A DNA stretch of 64,000 nucleotides from Streptomyces sp. NBC_01723 (GTDB lineage: Bacteria > Actinomycetota > Actinomycetes > Streptomycetales > Streptomycetaceae). Below are positions 34,550-42,467 of this stretch, piece by piece. The position numbers and the translations under genes are program-made. Numbering within the stretch: position 1 is the first letter of the stretch; each line of letters begins with the position of its first letter. Where the stretch lies: assembly GCF_036246005.1 (NCBI RefSeq), contig NZ_CP109172.1, forward strand, positions 1-64,000, in the 5' to 3' direction. The notes under the pieces were generated by a model. That model worked only from the letters and a program-made list of their open reading frames with translations. It was not told where the DNA came from and did no database searches.

Positions 34550-34665
34550 TCGTCCGACCCTACGCGCGCGGACGGGGCGTTCCCAGAGATCGGCCCGCAC
34601 AAGGGGCATGCCCACGAGCCGTCAGAGCCTTGCTGCGCCTGGCTGCCACACTTCGGACAGTTCAC
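34546..34665 (-). CDS. Tiny zinc-ribbon protein (39 aa)
   Basis: GTG 34665 with GAGGGG about 8 nt upstream. MNCPKCGSQAQQGSDGSWAC then PLCG gives a complete CxxC-x15-CxxC ribbon. Overlaps the next ribbon gene by four bases. The strong motif and coupling support a real gene despite its size. Confidence 0.55.
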   Translation of the reverse strand: MNCPKCGSQAQQGSDGSWACPLCGPISGNAPSARVGSDE

Positions 34666-34766
34666 GTGCTGTCACCCCTCCCCGTGCCGGTTCCAGCATG
34701 AACCCGGTGGGCGGCAGGCGGTAGATGCCGGTCGTGGGGCGTCCCGATAGTGGCCTCCTTCAACCC

Positions 34767-34805
34767 GTCATACGCATTGCTATGTCATGCGTAACTGGGT
34801 ATGGT
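34767..34805 (+). promoter_or_regulatory. Promoter-operator B (shared palindrome)
   Basis: GTCATACGCAT (34767-34777) faces ATGCGTA (34787-34793), the right arm being shorter than in the other copies. -35 TTGCTA at 34777-34782, 17-bp spacer, -10 TATGGT at 34800-34805. It heads the plus-strand array 34893-39325. Confidence 0.8.
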
Positions 34806-34892
34806 GGAACCCTCCAAGCCCCCGACCGCACAGCCAAGGGGAAAACACCGCCAGAACAGCAGCACACTCACCACCACACCAGGGAGCAGCCC

Positions 34893-35399
34893 ATGGACAC
34901 GACCCCCACGCGCCGCCCCCCAGGCCCGACCGTGCACAAGGAGCACCACATGGCCACCTACGAGTTCGAGGCCGCCCCCTACACGGAGCTCAAAAAGGGC
35001 GACCGTGTGAAGACCGCGAACGAGTACCACGGCCAATTCGTCGACTGGCACTGGCGGATCTTCCCCGTCGACCACATCAAATGGCTTCGCCCCGACCGCA
35101 CCGCACTCATGCTCTACCTCACCCAGCCCATGCCGTGCGGCGACCGCTTCGCCCTCATCACCGGACGCGCCACCATCGAAGCCGGCACCCGCCGCATCGT
35201 CAGGGAGATCACCATGCCCCGCTACGAAGTCCGCACCCTCAACACCGACCCCAACCCCAACCCGGCCCCGTTCCACGGCCAGGAATTCCAGCCCGTCCAC
35301 TACATCCACGACACCCAGACCGACCGGCCCCTGTTCGGCAGCTACACCGATCGCTCCGACGCCGACGACCGCTGCAACAAGCTCAACAACCGCACCTGA
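34893..35399 (+). CDS. Hypothetical beta-rich protein, first gene of the array
   Basis: 168 residues from ATG 34893 (AGGGAG upstream). A second start MATYEFEAAPYTELKKGDRV lies at 34950 and may be the true one. The protein has a small barrel-like domain (KKGDRVKTANEY, VDWHWRIFPVDHIKWL), then a C-terminal MPRYEVRTLN part. It probably acts early after derepression of promoter B. No family recognised. Confidence 0.65.
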   Translation: MDTTPTRRPPGPTVHKEHHMATYEFEAAPYTELKKGDRVKTANEYHGQFVDWHWRIFPVDHIKWLRPDRTALMLYLTQPMPCGDRFALITGRATIEAGTRRIVREITMPRYEVRTLNTDPNPNPAPFHGQEFQPVHYIHDTQTDRPLFGSYTDRSDADDRCNKLNNRT

Positions 35400-35417
35400 A
35401 CCACCGGGAGAGACACC

Positions 35418-35804
35418 ATGCGCGGCCACGACAAGATTCACAGCCTCATCCCCGACCTCGACCCCGCCACCCGGGCCGAACTCGACAAGCAGCTCACCAT
35501 CCTCGAAGCCGACACCGTGCAGGCCGTCCTCCAGAACGTCGAGACACACGCCGGCGACCACACCGCGAAAACCATCCGCAACGACTGCTACCCGCACCTC
35601 GACGCCATGCTCCGCGGCGACACCCCGGCCCCTGCACCCGACTTCGACGTCGAGGCGTTCAACGCGGCCGCCCGGACCGAAGCCGGCCGCCTCTGCACGT
35701 GCAACCACTACCGCGACAAGCACGCCCGGGACTTCGTCCTGGAAGGGAAGCCGATCCGCTGCTGGTCGTGCGACTGCATGGCCTTCACCGACAGCGCGCA
35801 CTGA
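35418..35804 (+). CDS. Hypothetical protein with C-terminal Cys cluster
   Basis: 128 residues, RBS GGGAG. A helical N-terminal region (DPATRAELDKQLTILEADTV) precedes a zinc-like CTCNHYRDKHA ... CWSCDC cluster. Followed by a clean hairpin terminator. Unknown role. Confidence 0.65.
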   Translation: MRGHDKIHSLIPDLDPATRAELDKQLTILEADTVQAVLQNVETHAGDHTAKTIRNDCYPHLDAMLRGDTPAPAPDFDVEAFNAAARTEAGRLCTCNHYRDKHARDFVLEGKPIRCWSCDCMAFTDSAH

Positions 35805-35821
35805 CTGCCACCCCTGCTCCT

Positions 35822-35840
35822 CCGGCCCGTTTCGGGCCGG
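35822..35840 (+). terminator. Hairpin terminator
   Basis: CCGGCCCG-TTT-CGGGCCGG, a perfect 8-bp stem 18 bp after the stop at 35804. Later genes must be reached by read-through or an unseen promoter. Confidence 0.7.
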
Positions 35841-35902
35841 GGGATGCCGTCCCTCGAACGGCGGCACACTCACCACCACACCCCAACCCGGGAGCCGACC
35901 CC

Positions 35903-36150
35903 ATGACCCTGGTGACCCGAGACCCCGCCACCGGCCTCCGACACAGCGGCATCCGCCACCCCAACAGCCAGCCCCCGACCCCGTACGGCTGCCGCTGGTG
36001 CGGCGACGAGCAGCACCACCACGGCCGCACGTGGACGCCCAGCGTCGGCATGCACGCCTGGGAACGCCCTACCAACACCCAGATCCTCGCCCGGATGCGG
36101 GGACGCCGCCACGCCCGCCTCAACGCGGCCCCGGCGACCCACCACGCCCA
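35903..36150 (+). pseudogene. Truncated small zinc-knuckle gene
   Basis: ATG 35903 (GGGAG upstream) gives CRWCGDEQHHHGRTW, then HAWERPTNTQILARMRGRRH. This is the same architecture as the protein at 31374. Its stop is missing: after about residue 82 the frame runs through foreign sequence and on in phase into the DUF4326 gene. The natural 3' end was probably replaced at about 36150. A 242-aa fusion with DUF4326 is formally possible. Confidence 0.55.
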
Positions 36151-36276
36151 ATGCTTACCCAGTTATCGGATGAGGAGCTCCGATCCACGTTCCAGGTCCT
36201 GTGCGCCAACTGCAACTTCATCAAGCGACATGAGAAGGAGGAGTGGCGTCATGCCACAAAGGATTCAAAGGCGTAG
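36151..36276 (+). pseudogene. HNH endonuclease C-terminal remnant
   Basis: 41 codons reading MLTQLSDEELRSTFQVLCAN then CNFIKRHEKEEW, matching the C-terminal CxxC-N-IKR part of HNH enzymes. The catalytic His-Asn-His part is absent. It uses TTA and several A/T-ending codons, unlike the neighbours, pointing to recent import. It overlaps the DUF4326 RBS and start. Confidence 0.6.
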
Positions 36277-36631
36277 GGACAAGGGGTGGATGATGCCGCC
36301 TCAGGCGGTCTACGTCGGACGCGCTCGCGGCGACTACGGCCGATGGGGCAACCCCTTCGTCATCGGGATCGACGCCGACAACGCAGCCCACGCCACCGCC
36401 CTCTACCGCGAATGGCTGGAGAACAACAGCTACGAGGTTCACGCCCCGAACAGCAGCCCCGAGCACCGGCAGGAGATGGACGACCGCCGCGACTGGATCA
36501 TCACGCACATCGGTGAGCTGGCCGGGAAGGATCTCGCCTGCTGGTGCAAGCCGCCCGAGGAGGGAGAGCCGGACTGGTGCCACGCCACCGTGCTCCTGGA
36601 GATGGCCCGCGCCGAAAGGACCAGCCGATGA
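36251..36631 (+). CDS. DUF4326-family protein
   Basis: 126 residues from ATG 36251 with GAAGGAGGAG upstream. The DUF4326 pattern is clear: VYVGR, YGRWGNPF, YREWLENN, then GKDLACWCKPPE and CHATVLLEMA. The family is common in phages; a nucleotide- or nucleic-acid-related function is suspected but unproved. Its RBS lies inside the HNH remnant. Stop overlaps the next start as ATGA. Confidence 0.8.
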   Translation: MPQRIQRRRDKGWMMPPQAVYVGRARGDYGRWGNPFVIGIDADNAAHATALYREWLENNSYEVHAPNSSPEHRQEMDDRRDWIITHIGELAGKDLACWCKPPEEGEPDWCHATVLLEMARAERTSR

Positions 36632-37200
36632 CCGGCCCCGACGATCCGGACTGGCGGTGGGAGTTCCGCTGCGAGGACTTCGTCTACGCCCGCCTCGCCG
36701 AAGCCCAGACCACCGCCGACACTCTCCCGCCCGGCGACGTCCGCGACGCCGAACTCAACCGCATCGACACCCTCTACCTGATCGCCAACGAGCACAACAT
36801 CTGGATCGACGCCCGCGGCCGCTCCCACGCCGCCTGCGTCACCTGCACCGCAACCGCCGGCGTCCCCTGCACCACCATGCGCGGCCTCGCCCGCCTCTGG
36901 CGCACCCACCCCGACTACGTCCCGGGCTGGAACGAGACCATCGACAACCCCCGCTACCGCGGCAACGTCTACGACGACTACACGCGGCGCACCACCATCT
37001 ACCAGGAACGCAAAGCCGAGCTGGACGCCTTCTACGACCGGTTCGACCTGGAGCAGGTCGACGGCGGCGAACGGTGGCGCTGCAAGGCGTGCGGGGCCCA
37101 CGGGGAGACGTGGAAGCCGATGCCTGGGGTCTACGACTACCCGCACGCGATCGGGACGGCCGCCCACCAGCACCCCACCTGCGAAAGGACTGCCCCGTGA
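36628..37200 (+). CDS. Hypothetical protein with two zinc-like motifs
   Basis: 190 residues from ATG 36628. CVTCTATAGVPC in the middle and CKACGAHGE near the end are probable metal sites. The N-terminal part is helical (YARLAEAQTTADTLPPGDVR). Coupled at both ends to its neighbours. No family recognised. Confidence 0.7.
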   Translation: MTGPDDPDWRWEFRCEDFVYARLAEAQTTADTLPPGDVRDAELNRIDTLYLIANEHNIWIDARGRSHAACVTCTATAGVPCTTMRGLARLWRTHPDYVPGWNETIDNPRYRGNVYDDYTRRTTIYQERKAELDAFYDRFDLEQVDGGERWRCKACGAHGETWKPMPGVYDYPHAIGTAAHQHPTCERTAP

Positions 37201-37598
37201 AGGCTCTCACCATCCGCCAGCCCTGGGCCGGCGCCATCGCCCACCAGACCAAGCGCGTCGAGAACCGCACCTGGAAGCTGCCCGTGAAGCACGAGGGCGC
37301 CCGCGTCCTCATCCACGCCGGCGCCCAGCTCGACCGCGACGCCCAGGTGTACGGCCCGCACCTCGGCGTGTACGGCGCCGTCGTCGCCGTCGCCACGTTC
37401 ACCGGCTGCCACTGGTCCGACGACGGCCAGTGCTGCGGTCCGTGGGGCTTCGAGCGCGCCTACCACTGGACCCTCACCGACGTCACCGCCCTGGAGAAGC
37501 CCGTACCGGCTAAGGGCGCCCTGAACTTCTGGACACCGCCCCACGACGTGTTGGCCGCCGTGCAGCAGCAGCTCGAACTGGAGAGGGCAAGCGCATGA
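37197..37598 (+). CDS. ASCH-domain protein
   Basis: 133 residues from GTG 37197. MKALTIRQPWAGAIAHQTKR and the following VENRTWKLP and GARVLIHAGA are the ASCH/PUA-like signature, and GVYGAVVAVATFTGC forms the barrel core. ASCH domains bind modified or structured RNA or nucleotides. Coupled to upstream and downstream genes in GTGA/ATGA form. Function in the phage cycle is open. Confidence 0.8.
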   Translation: MKALTIRQPWAGAIAHQTKRVENRTWKLPVKHEGARVLIHAGAQLDRDAQVYGPHLGVYGAVVAVATFTGCHWSDDGQCCGPWGFERAYHWTLTDVTALEKPVPAKGALNFWTPPHDVLAAVQQQLELERASA

Positions 37599-38050
37599 AG
37601 CCCCGCACGAATACACCCGACCGCGTCCACACCAACGACGAAGGCCGCAAGGTCACCCGCGTCACGCTCAAGCGAGCCTGCAACGGCTGTGGCCAGTACC
37701 TCGGAGACGCCGACGCCCGCGACGTCGACAACCACGGCAACCTCACCGACGTCCGCGTCGAATGCGACCACTGCCGGCCGCTCGTCGAACTGGAGGCCGC
37801 AGGTTGCAAGACGTGGGAACTTACCCCGCGCAGCATCAGCCGTGTCGCTGACGAGATCGACCGGCTTCGGCCGTGGGTCTTCACCAAGGGCTACTGGAAG
37901 GAAGCCGACGGCAAGCTCCAGGTCGTCGGCCTGCGCATCGGCGACCGCCCCGGGCACGTCGTCGCGTACTTCGGTGACTGGATCGTCCGTCACCCCGACG
38001 GCGGCTTCACCGTCCACAAGGCCCCAGTACCGCAGGGAGCTGCTGCGTGA
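37595..38050 (+). CDS. Hypothetical zinc-ribbon protein
   Basis: 151 residues. CNGCGQYLGDAD ... CDHC forms a zinc ribbon at 29-60, and the C-terminal half is a beta domain (GHVVAYFGDWIVRHPDG). Coupled with the ASCH gene and the small membrane gene. Unknown role. Confidence 0.65.
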   Translation: MKPRTNTPDRVHTNDEGRKVTRVTLKRACNGCGQYLGDADARDVDNHGNLTDVRVECDHCRPLVELEAAGCKTWELTPRSISRVADEIDRLRPWVFTKGYWKEADGKLQVVGLRIGDRPGHVVAYFGDWIVRHPDGGFTVHKAPVPQGAAA

Positions 38051-38346
38051 ACGCCTGGACCGTGACGACCGCCGCCTTAGTCCTGCTCGCCGTCGGGTAC
38101 GTCATCGGCCGCTACAGGCCCTACCAGCGGCTCGGAGACTGGGCAGACTGGCAGCTCCGCTTCCACCTCAACCGGTGGACCAGCCGACCCCGGCAGGCCG
38201 CCCTGTTCGCGTTGCTGCTCCTCACGGACCCGGTGCGCACGGTCGACGCGTGGCGGCACCGCAAGGACCCACCGCCGCCGCTCAGTCCCGCCGTCCGCAT
38301 CAACGGACCCCGCATCCCCGACCACACCGTCAACGAGGAGAGCTGA
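38047..38346 (+). CDS. Small membrane protein
   Basis: 99 residues from GTG 38047. TM1 is VTTAALVLLAVGYVIG; a second hydrophobic stretch AALFALLLLTDP is weaker. Basic between (RRYRPYQRL-like GRYRPYQRL), Pro-rich at the end. No family; coupled to neighbours. Confidence 0.65.
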   Translation: MNAWTVTTAALVLLAVGYVIGRYRPYQRLGDWADWQLRFHLNRWTSRPRQAALFALLLLTDPVRTVDAWRHRKDPPPPLSPAVRINGPRIPDHTVNEES

Positions 38347-38348
38347 CC

Positions 38349-39101
38349 GTGGGAGCAGCGCTGCACCTCGCGCACGTCCAGCACGCGCCCGTACGGAAGC
38401 GGAAGAGGAAGGGCGGCGGCGGTGGAGGCGACGGATACGACGCCCTCGTCGCCCGCGTCTACCAGGACCAGCGGATGACCCCCGAAGCGCGCGAACTCAT
38501 CCTGCTCCTCGCCTGGCTCACCGCCCGCGACCCCAACCGGTACGACACCGACGGCAACTTCATCAACTGGAGGAAGCGCGCCTCAGCGATCCTCGACAAG
38601 GACTCCCCCGCCAGGCAGTCCCGCCTTGCAGACCTCGTCTACGCCGACCGTCCCCGCTACGAGGACAAGCGCGACGGCTGGGAGCAGCGCACGTGCGCCG
38701 CACCGATGATCCGTCGGGCGGGCCTGTGCGGGCAGCATGGGGTCGGACACGACTACACCGTCGATCAGGCGACCGGCTGGAGGACAGCGGTCTGGTACTG
38801 CCGCCGCCACGAATCGTGGGGCCGTGACTTGCGCGCGCAGCGGCTCGCCGACCCAGGGCCGGAGCCGATCCCGAACGCGGGCGGTCTCGTCACCTCGTAC
38901 CTGATGACGGAAGGGGAGGGGCAGGCGGAGTCGTGGGCGCGTCTGTACAAGGAGGCCGCCGTGTGGCACTACGACCGTCACTGGGAGCCGTCGAAGACGT
39001 ACGGCGTCGTGGCCGACGACTGGCCTGTTCCTGGAAGCGATCCGGTGCCCGTGCGTGCCCGGCTCCGTCTGGTCATTGGCGGCGGCCTGGAGGACGTGTG
39101 A
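38349..39101 (+). CDS. Hypothetical protein with basic N-terminal tail
   Basis: 250 residues from GTG 38349 with GAGGAG upstream. N-terminal KRKRKGGGGGG tail, then a helical domain (YDALVARVYQDQRMTPEARE) resembling the N-terminal part of some phage regulatory proteins. A middle section holds CGQHGVGHDY and WYCRRHESWGRDL, possibly metal binding. It may be DNA-binding. No family assigned. Confidence 0.65.
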   Translation: MGAALHLAHVQHAPVRKRKRKGGGGGGDGYDALVARVYQDQRMTPEARELILLLAWLTARDPNRYDTDGNFINWRKRASAILDKDSPARQSRLADLVYADRPRYEDKRDGWEQRTCAAPMIRRAGLCGQHGVGHDYTVDQATGWRTAVWYCRRHESWGRDLRAQRLADPGPEPIPNAGGLVTSYLMTEGEGQAESWARLYKEAAVWHYDRHWEPSKTYGVVADDWPVPGSDPVPVRARLRLVIGGGLEDV

Positions 39102-39325
39102 GGAGCCGTACGGTGCGGGGGAAGGTCCCGGCCCGGGTCGAGTCCATTGAGGAACGTCTCGCCCTGCCCGCCCCTGTCGTACTCCCCGGCCAGCAGGCCA
39201 TCCCCGTTGCGACCATCGCCCACCACGCCTACGAAGGCCCCGGACCCTGCCGCGCCGACGACTTCGGCACCCTGTGCGGGGCCCACCGCGACGCCCACCA
39301 CCACACCGGCGACAGCCCACCGTGA
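39098..39325 (+). CDS. Small hypothetical protein, last gene of the array
   Basis: 75 residues from GTG 39098, overlapping the previous stop. His/Cys-rich end (CRADDFGTLCGAHRDAHHHT) is a likely metal site. Its stop is 4 bp from the convergent regulator gene. Confidence 0.55.
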   Translation: MRSRTVRGKVPARVESIEERLALPAPVVLPGQQAIPVATIAHHAYEGPGPCRADDFGTLCGAHRDAHHHTGDSPP

Positions 39326-39329
39326 ACGG

Positions 39330-40457
39330 TCAGGCTGTCGTCTCGTACTCCGCCCCCGCCGGCCCCACCGCGGGGGCACTGTCATCCACCCGGCAATCCG
39401 GCGACTGCGCATAGTGGAAGATCAGCTCGTTCATCGAGCCCACCCCCCAGCGCTCCTTCAACGCCGCGACCTCATCCTCCAGAGTCCGCTTCGACACCCC
39501 GATCCGCTTCGCTGTCGTCGTCTGCGAGTAGCCGGTGCACAGGTTCCGCATGATCTCCCGCTGACGGCGCGTCGTCCGTACCCCGTCCAGCGCCGACGCA
39601 CGTGAGCCGACCGTGTCCCGGCCGTCCCCACGACGCGGCCGCAACTGGCCCATCCACGGCTCGGCACGCATCCACGTCGCCTCAAACGCGCGGGCCAGCA
39701 TCGCAACAGACGCCGGGTCAGTGATCAGCCATGCGGCGTGCGGAGGGGATTCCGCGACGATGTAGTCGGGGACGACCGCAGCCTCCCGATCCACGATGAT
39801 CATGCGTTCGAACTTGCCCGGCAGTGTCCGGTACTGCGCCGACCTTCCCGGACCGCGGTTCGTCATCTGCGCCGCATACGCGGCCGTCGGCCCGTGATCC
39901 CGCACCGTATCCCGGTAGATCGTCCGCAACACCACCCCCCGGTCCAGAGCAGCCACATCCCGGGGCATCGCAATGTCCAGCAGCGCCTGGTCCCGCGGCC
40001 CGCCCGGCTGCGACGCGAGGATCTCCCGCTGCGCCCCATTGACCACGTCCTGAAGGCGGGCGTTCGCCATGGCCTGACCGTCCAGGTACACCGACGCGGT
40101 CCCCGGGATGCGGAGTTGGACGGAGTCGTAGGCGTGGGAGAGCTGCTGCGCCAGCTCCGGCAGGGCTTTCAGCAGGGCGACTTGCCGTTCGGCGGCGTCC
40201 AGGACGTCGTCGAAGCGGCGTTGCAACGCCCCCTTGGGGTCGCGGACGGCCGGCAGGGTGTCGGCGGGCTGGTCGGGGGTGATGAGGCCCCAGTCGACGA
40301 GTTCGGTGTGCGCTTCAGGGTGAGCGGCTTTGATCGCCTCGACTTGTTCGGCATTTCGGATGGCGCAGGCCCCGTACAGGCGGAGTGCATTCTCCGACAA
40401 TTCCCTGCCGTCACCGTGCGCACTGGTTATGGCCAAAGCTTCCGGTTCCCCCGTCAA
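39330..40457 (-). CDS. LuxR-type transcriptional regulator
   Basis: Up to 375 residues. The C-terminal 65 residues are a GerE/LuxR helix-turn-helix (TTRRQREIMRNLCTGYSQTT then AKRIGVSKRTLEDEVAALKE). The N-terminal region (SENALRLYGACAIRNAEQVE with ELVDWGLI) is the TrmB-like head seen in Streptomyces large LuxR proteins. The middle holds a helical sensor-type domain. The only early in-frame starts are TTG (40457, 40436, 40400), so the true start is uncertain. It faces the accessory array head-on and may regulate the secreted genes to its right. Confidence 0.75.
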   Translation of the reverse strand: MTGEPEALAITSAHGDGRELSENALRLYGACAIRNAEQVEAIKAAHPEAHTELVDWGLITPDQPADTLPAVRDPKGALQRRFDDVLDAAERQVALLKALPELAQQLSHAYDSVQLRIPGTASVYLDGQAMANARLQDVVNGAQREILASQPGGPRDQALLDIAMPRDVAALDRGVVLRTIYRDTVRDHGPTAAYAAQMTNRGPGRSAQYRTLPGKFERMIIVDREAAVVPDYIVAESPPHAAWLITDPASVAMLARAFEATWMRAEPWMGQLRPRRGDGRDTVGSRASALDGVRTTRRQREIMRNLCTGYSQTTTAKRIGVSKRTLEDEVAALKERWGVGSMNELIFHYAQSPDCRVDDSAPAVGPAGAEYETTA

Positions 40458-40714
40458 ACACCAGAGATCAACTGCGGATTACCGCACTGCGAACACCCGC
40501 ACGACCAACCCGTTGAGTGTGCAACCAGCCTAAGGCAACGTAGCCGTGGGGCGTCCCCCGACGCTCGTAGCCAACGTCCTCCCCCACACCCCACGCGACT
40601 ACTGCCAGGTAACTGCCGCAACGGGTAAAGGGGATTCGCAGCAGGGCGAAGGCGACGAGAATTCGGGCCAGACGCCCCACAATGCTTTCACCACACCATC
40701 AGAAAGGACCCCCT

Positions 40715-40948
40715 GTGACACCACTGAAAAGGCTCCTCGCCGGCGCCGCCCTCACCGCCGCTCTCACCGCGGGCATCGCCACAACCGCCGCAGCCGACAA
40801 CGACACCGCATGGGGTGCACCCGCCACCAACAGCGGCGACGACTCCACCAACGACACCGGATGGGGCACCCCGCCCACCGACCCCACCCCGACGCCTGCC
40901 GAACCCACAGAGCCCGCAGCGCGTCCCGCAGACACCGCCTGGGGCTAA
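40715..40948 (+). CDS. Small secreted protein with D-T-x-W-G repeats
   Basis: 77 residues from GTG 40715 (AAAGGA upstream). Signal peptide MTPLKRLLAGAALTAALTAG ending ATTAAA. The mature part is about 38 residues and carries DTAWGAP, DTGWGTP and a terminal DTAWG, separated by Ser/Asp- and Pro/Glu-rich linkers. The repeated Trp-Gly unit suggests a cell-wall or protein-binding peptide. It lies before a secreted protease and might be its substrate or partner; this is speculation. Confidence 0.65.
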   Translation: MTPLKRLLAGAALTAALTAGIATTAAADNDTAWGAPATNSGDDSTNDTGWGTPPTDPTPTPAEPTEPAARPADTAWG

Positions 40949-40970
40949 GCCCGCCCCGCACGCTAGACCG

Positions 40971-41002
40971 GCCCGGCAGCACGCCCCCAACCGCTGCCGG
41001 GC
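40971..41002 (+). terminator. Terminator after the small secreted protein gene
   Basis: GCCCGGCAGC / GCTGCCGGGC, a perfect 10-bp stem. Confidence 0.8.
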
Positions 41003-41036
41003 CCCGCCATGAGCGGGGGGAACGGGTGCCGGGAAT

Positions 41037-41834
41037 GTGCCCAGACTGGCGTGTATGCCCACACCCAAACCCGCCCTCACCCGACGTCTCGCCACCCTCC
41101 TCGCAATCCTCGCCGGCACCCTCACCCTCACCGCAGCCGCGCTCCCCGGACCCGTCTACTCCGGCACCGGCTGGAAAGCCCTCACCAGCTACAACATCTA
41201 CAGCCTGTCCCCCGACCCGTACGAGGTCGTGTTCGCCGACAGCACGGCCCGCACCCAGCTGGCGAAGTACTTCCGGATACCGGCCGCGCAGGTCACCACA
41301 AACGTCGGTGTCCAGGTCACCGTCAGCAGCAGCCTGGACACCACCCCGCTTGGAACGTGCCCGCCCCGGCATCGCATCGTCGTCCACTACCTGCACCAGC
41401 CCACCGGCCAGCGCGGCATGTCCCAAGCCCGGCCCTGCTACGCCACCGCCAACGGCAGCGCGTGGGGCGGGCACCTGCTGATGGACTCCGAGTACTGGAC
41501 CGTCCCCAACTGGTTCTCCACCGACCCGACGGTGAACGAAGCCCGCCGGAAGGACGCCGTGACGCACGAGCTCGGGCACATCCTCGGCCTCGACCACCCC
41601 AACACGGACGTCGACCACGACGGCATCGTGGAAGCCGGCGAGTGCGTCAAGAACACGGCGGGCCTGAAGCCGCTGCTCTGTTCGCCGAACCGCGGGAACC
41701 CGCTCGCCCGCCCGGTACGCACTGGGACCGGGCCGATCGCCTACAACATCAGCGAACCCGGCCGGTTCTCGAAGGAGTTCGACCTGCCCGGCCTCAAGCA
41801 GCTCCGCGCCAACTTCGACCTCCGGCAGAACTGA
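41037..41834 (+). CDS. Secreted zinc metalloprotease (metzincin-like)
   Basis: 265 residues from GTG 41037; ATG 41055 is an alternative. Signal sequence about 1-36 (ATLLAILAGTLTLTAAALPG). The zinc motif HELGHILGLDH at 177-187 has the three histidines and Glu of metzincins. Three disulfide-type Cys pairs are possible. The C-terminal part is Pro/Arg-rich. Proteases of this kind are known from Streptomyces chromosomes; on a phage-plasmid it may be host-benefit cargo or modify the cell surface. The active-site motif is complete. Confidence 0.8.
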   Translation: MPRLACMPTPKPALTRRLATLLAILAGTLTLTAAALPGPVYSGTGWKALTSYNIYSLSPDPYEVVFADSTARTQLAKYFRIPAAQVTTNVGVQVTVSSSLDTTPLGTCPPRHRIVVHYLHQPTGQRGMSQARPCYATANGSAWGGHLLMDSEYWTVPNWFSTDPTVNEARRKDAVTHELGHILGLDHPNTDVDHDGIVEAGECVKNTAGLKPLLCSPNRGNPLARPVRTGTGPIAYNISEPGRFSKEFDLPGLKQLRANFDLRQN

Positions 41835-41881
41835 CCGGACGGGGCACGGCTGTCAGTGCCGCGTGCCATGCTGGGCGCAGC

Positions 41882-41960
41882 AGCCCGGTAGCTCAGCGGC
41901 AGAGCGCGGTACGGCCGTCTTGTGACTCCGAGGTCGCCGGTTCGAGTCCGGCCTGGGCTG
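41882..41960 (+). tRNA. tRNA-like element with abnormal anticodon arm
   Basis: Acceptor halves AGCCCGG / CTGGGCT pair (one G-U). The D arm is GCTC-AGCGGCA-GAGC, and the T arm GCCGG-TTCGAGT-CCGGC is perfect. Between the D and T arms there are 30 nt instead of the usual 23, and no normal 5-bp anticodon stem with a 7-nt loop can be drawn. The best fold is CGG/CCG plus GTC/GAC around TTGT, with CTTGTGA in the tip. It may be a degenerate tRNA or a tRNA mimic. Amino acid not assigned. Confidence 0.5.
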
Positions 41961-42015
41961 CGCTCCACCGTCCGCCCCGTCCGCGTCCCCCGTCGCGGTC
42001 GGGGCGGACGCGCAT

Positions 42016-42348
42016 CTACTCCAGGCCCGACTTCGGGTTGCACACCCCGCACATCTCCACGACCAGCGTCTCGTCCGCCAGCGCCTCCGCCACCTCGCGC
42101 CGCTCGAGGTAGCCGTGCTCGCCCTTCCAGATCCCGCACCCACCCCGGTGCAGCACGGATCGCCGGTCCCGGGCAGGCTCCAGCTTCCACCGGGCTTCCG
42201 CCCACGCGCGCTGCGCCTGCCGCTTCGCCTGCTCGACCTCCGCCTCCACCGTGCGGATCTTCGCCCGGGTGTTGTTCAGCTGCCAGGCCAGCCACTCCTC
42301 GAGGGCGCGCAGCTTCGCGAGACGTTCATCCGGGGGCATGTCGCTCAT
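42016..42348 (-). CDS. DUF6233-family protein
   Basis: 110 residues from ATG 42348 (MSDMPPDERLAKLRALEEWL). A helical N-terminal half is followed by SVLHRGGCGIW, GYLERREVAEALAD and CGVCNPKSGL, the layout of DUF6233, which is widespread in Streptomyces chromosomes, prophages and plasmids. A zinc site is likely. It lies beyond the strong terminator of the leftward array, so it needs its own promoter. Function unknown. Confidence 0.75.
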   Translation of the reverse strand: MSDMPPDERLAKLRALEEWLAWQLNNTRAKIRTVEAEVEQAKRQAQRAWAEARWKLEPARDRRSVLHRGGCGIWKGEHGYLERREVAEALADETLVVEMCGVCNPKSGLE

Positions 42349-42371
42349 ACGTTCGATCCTACGGACACAAG

Positions 42372-42413
42372 AAAAAGGCCCGCCACCTGGGATCACTCCC
42401 AAGGTGACGGGCC
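42372..42413 (-). terminator. Rho-independent terminator of the leftward array
   Basis: GGCCCGTCACC...GGTGGCGGGCC stem (42377-42413 on the minus strand) followed by TTTTTC. One of the few terminators here with a T-run. It ends the array starting at promoter-operator C. Confidence 0.88.
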
Positions 42414-42467
42414 CCTGCTACCGCGCCTGATCAGTCCTACGGGTGCCCCCGGCACGGTCCGGCCAGG

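Noticed and set aside
34787..36631. 614-codon plus-strand frame
   Set aside because: Most of it is a shadow of the genes at 34893 and 35418. Only the end belongs to DUF4326 and the truncated knuckle gene.
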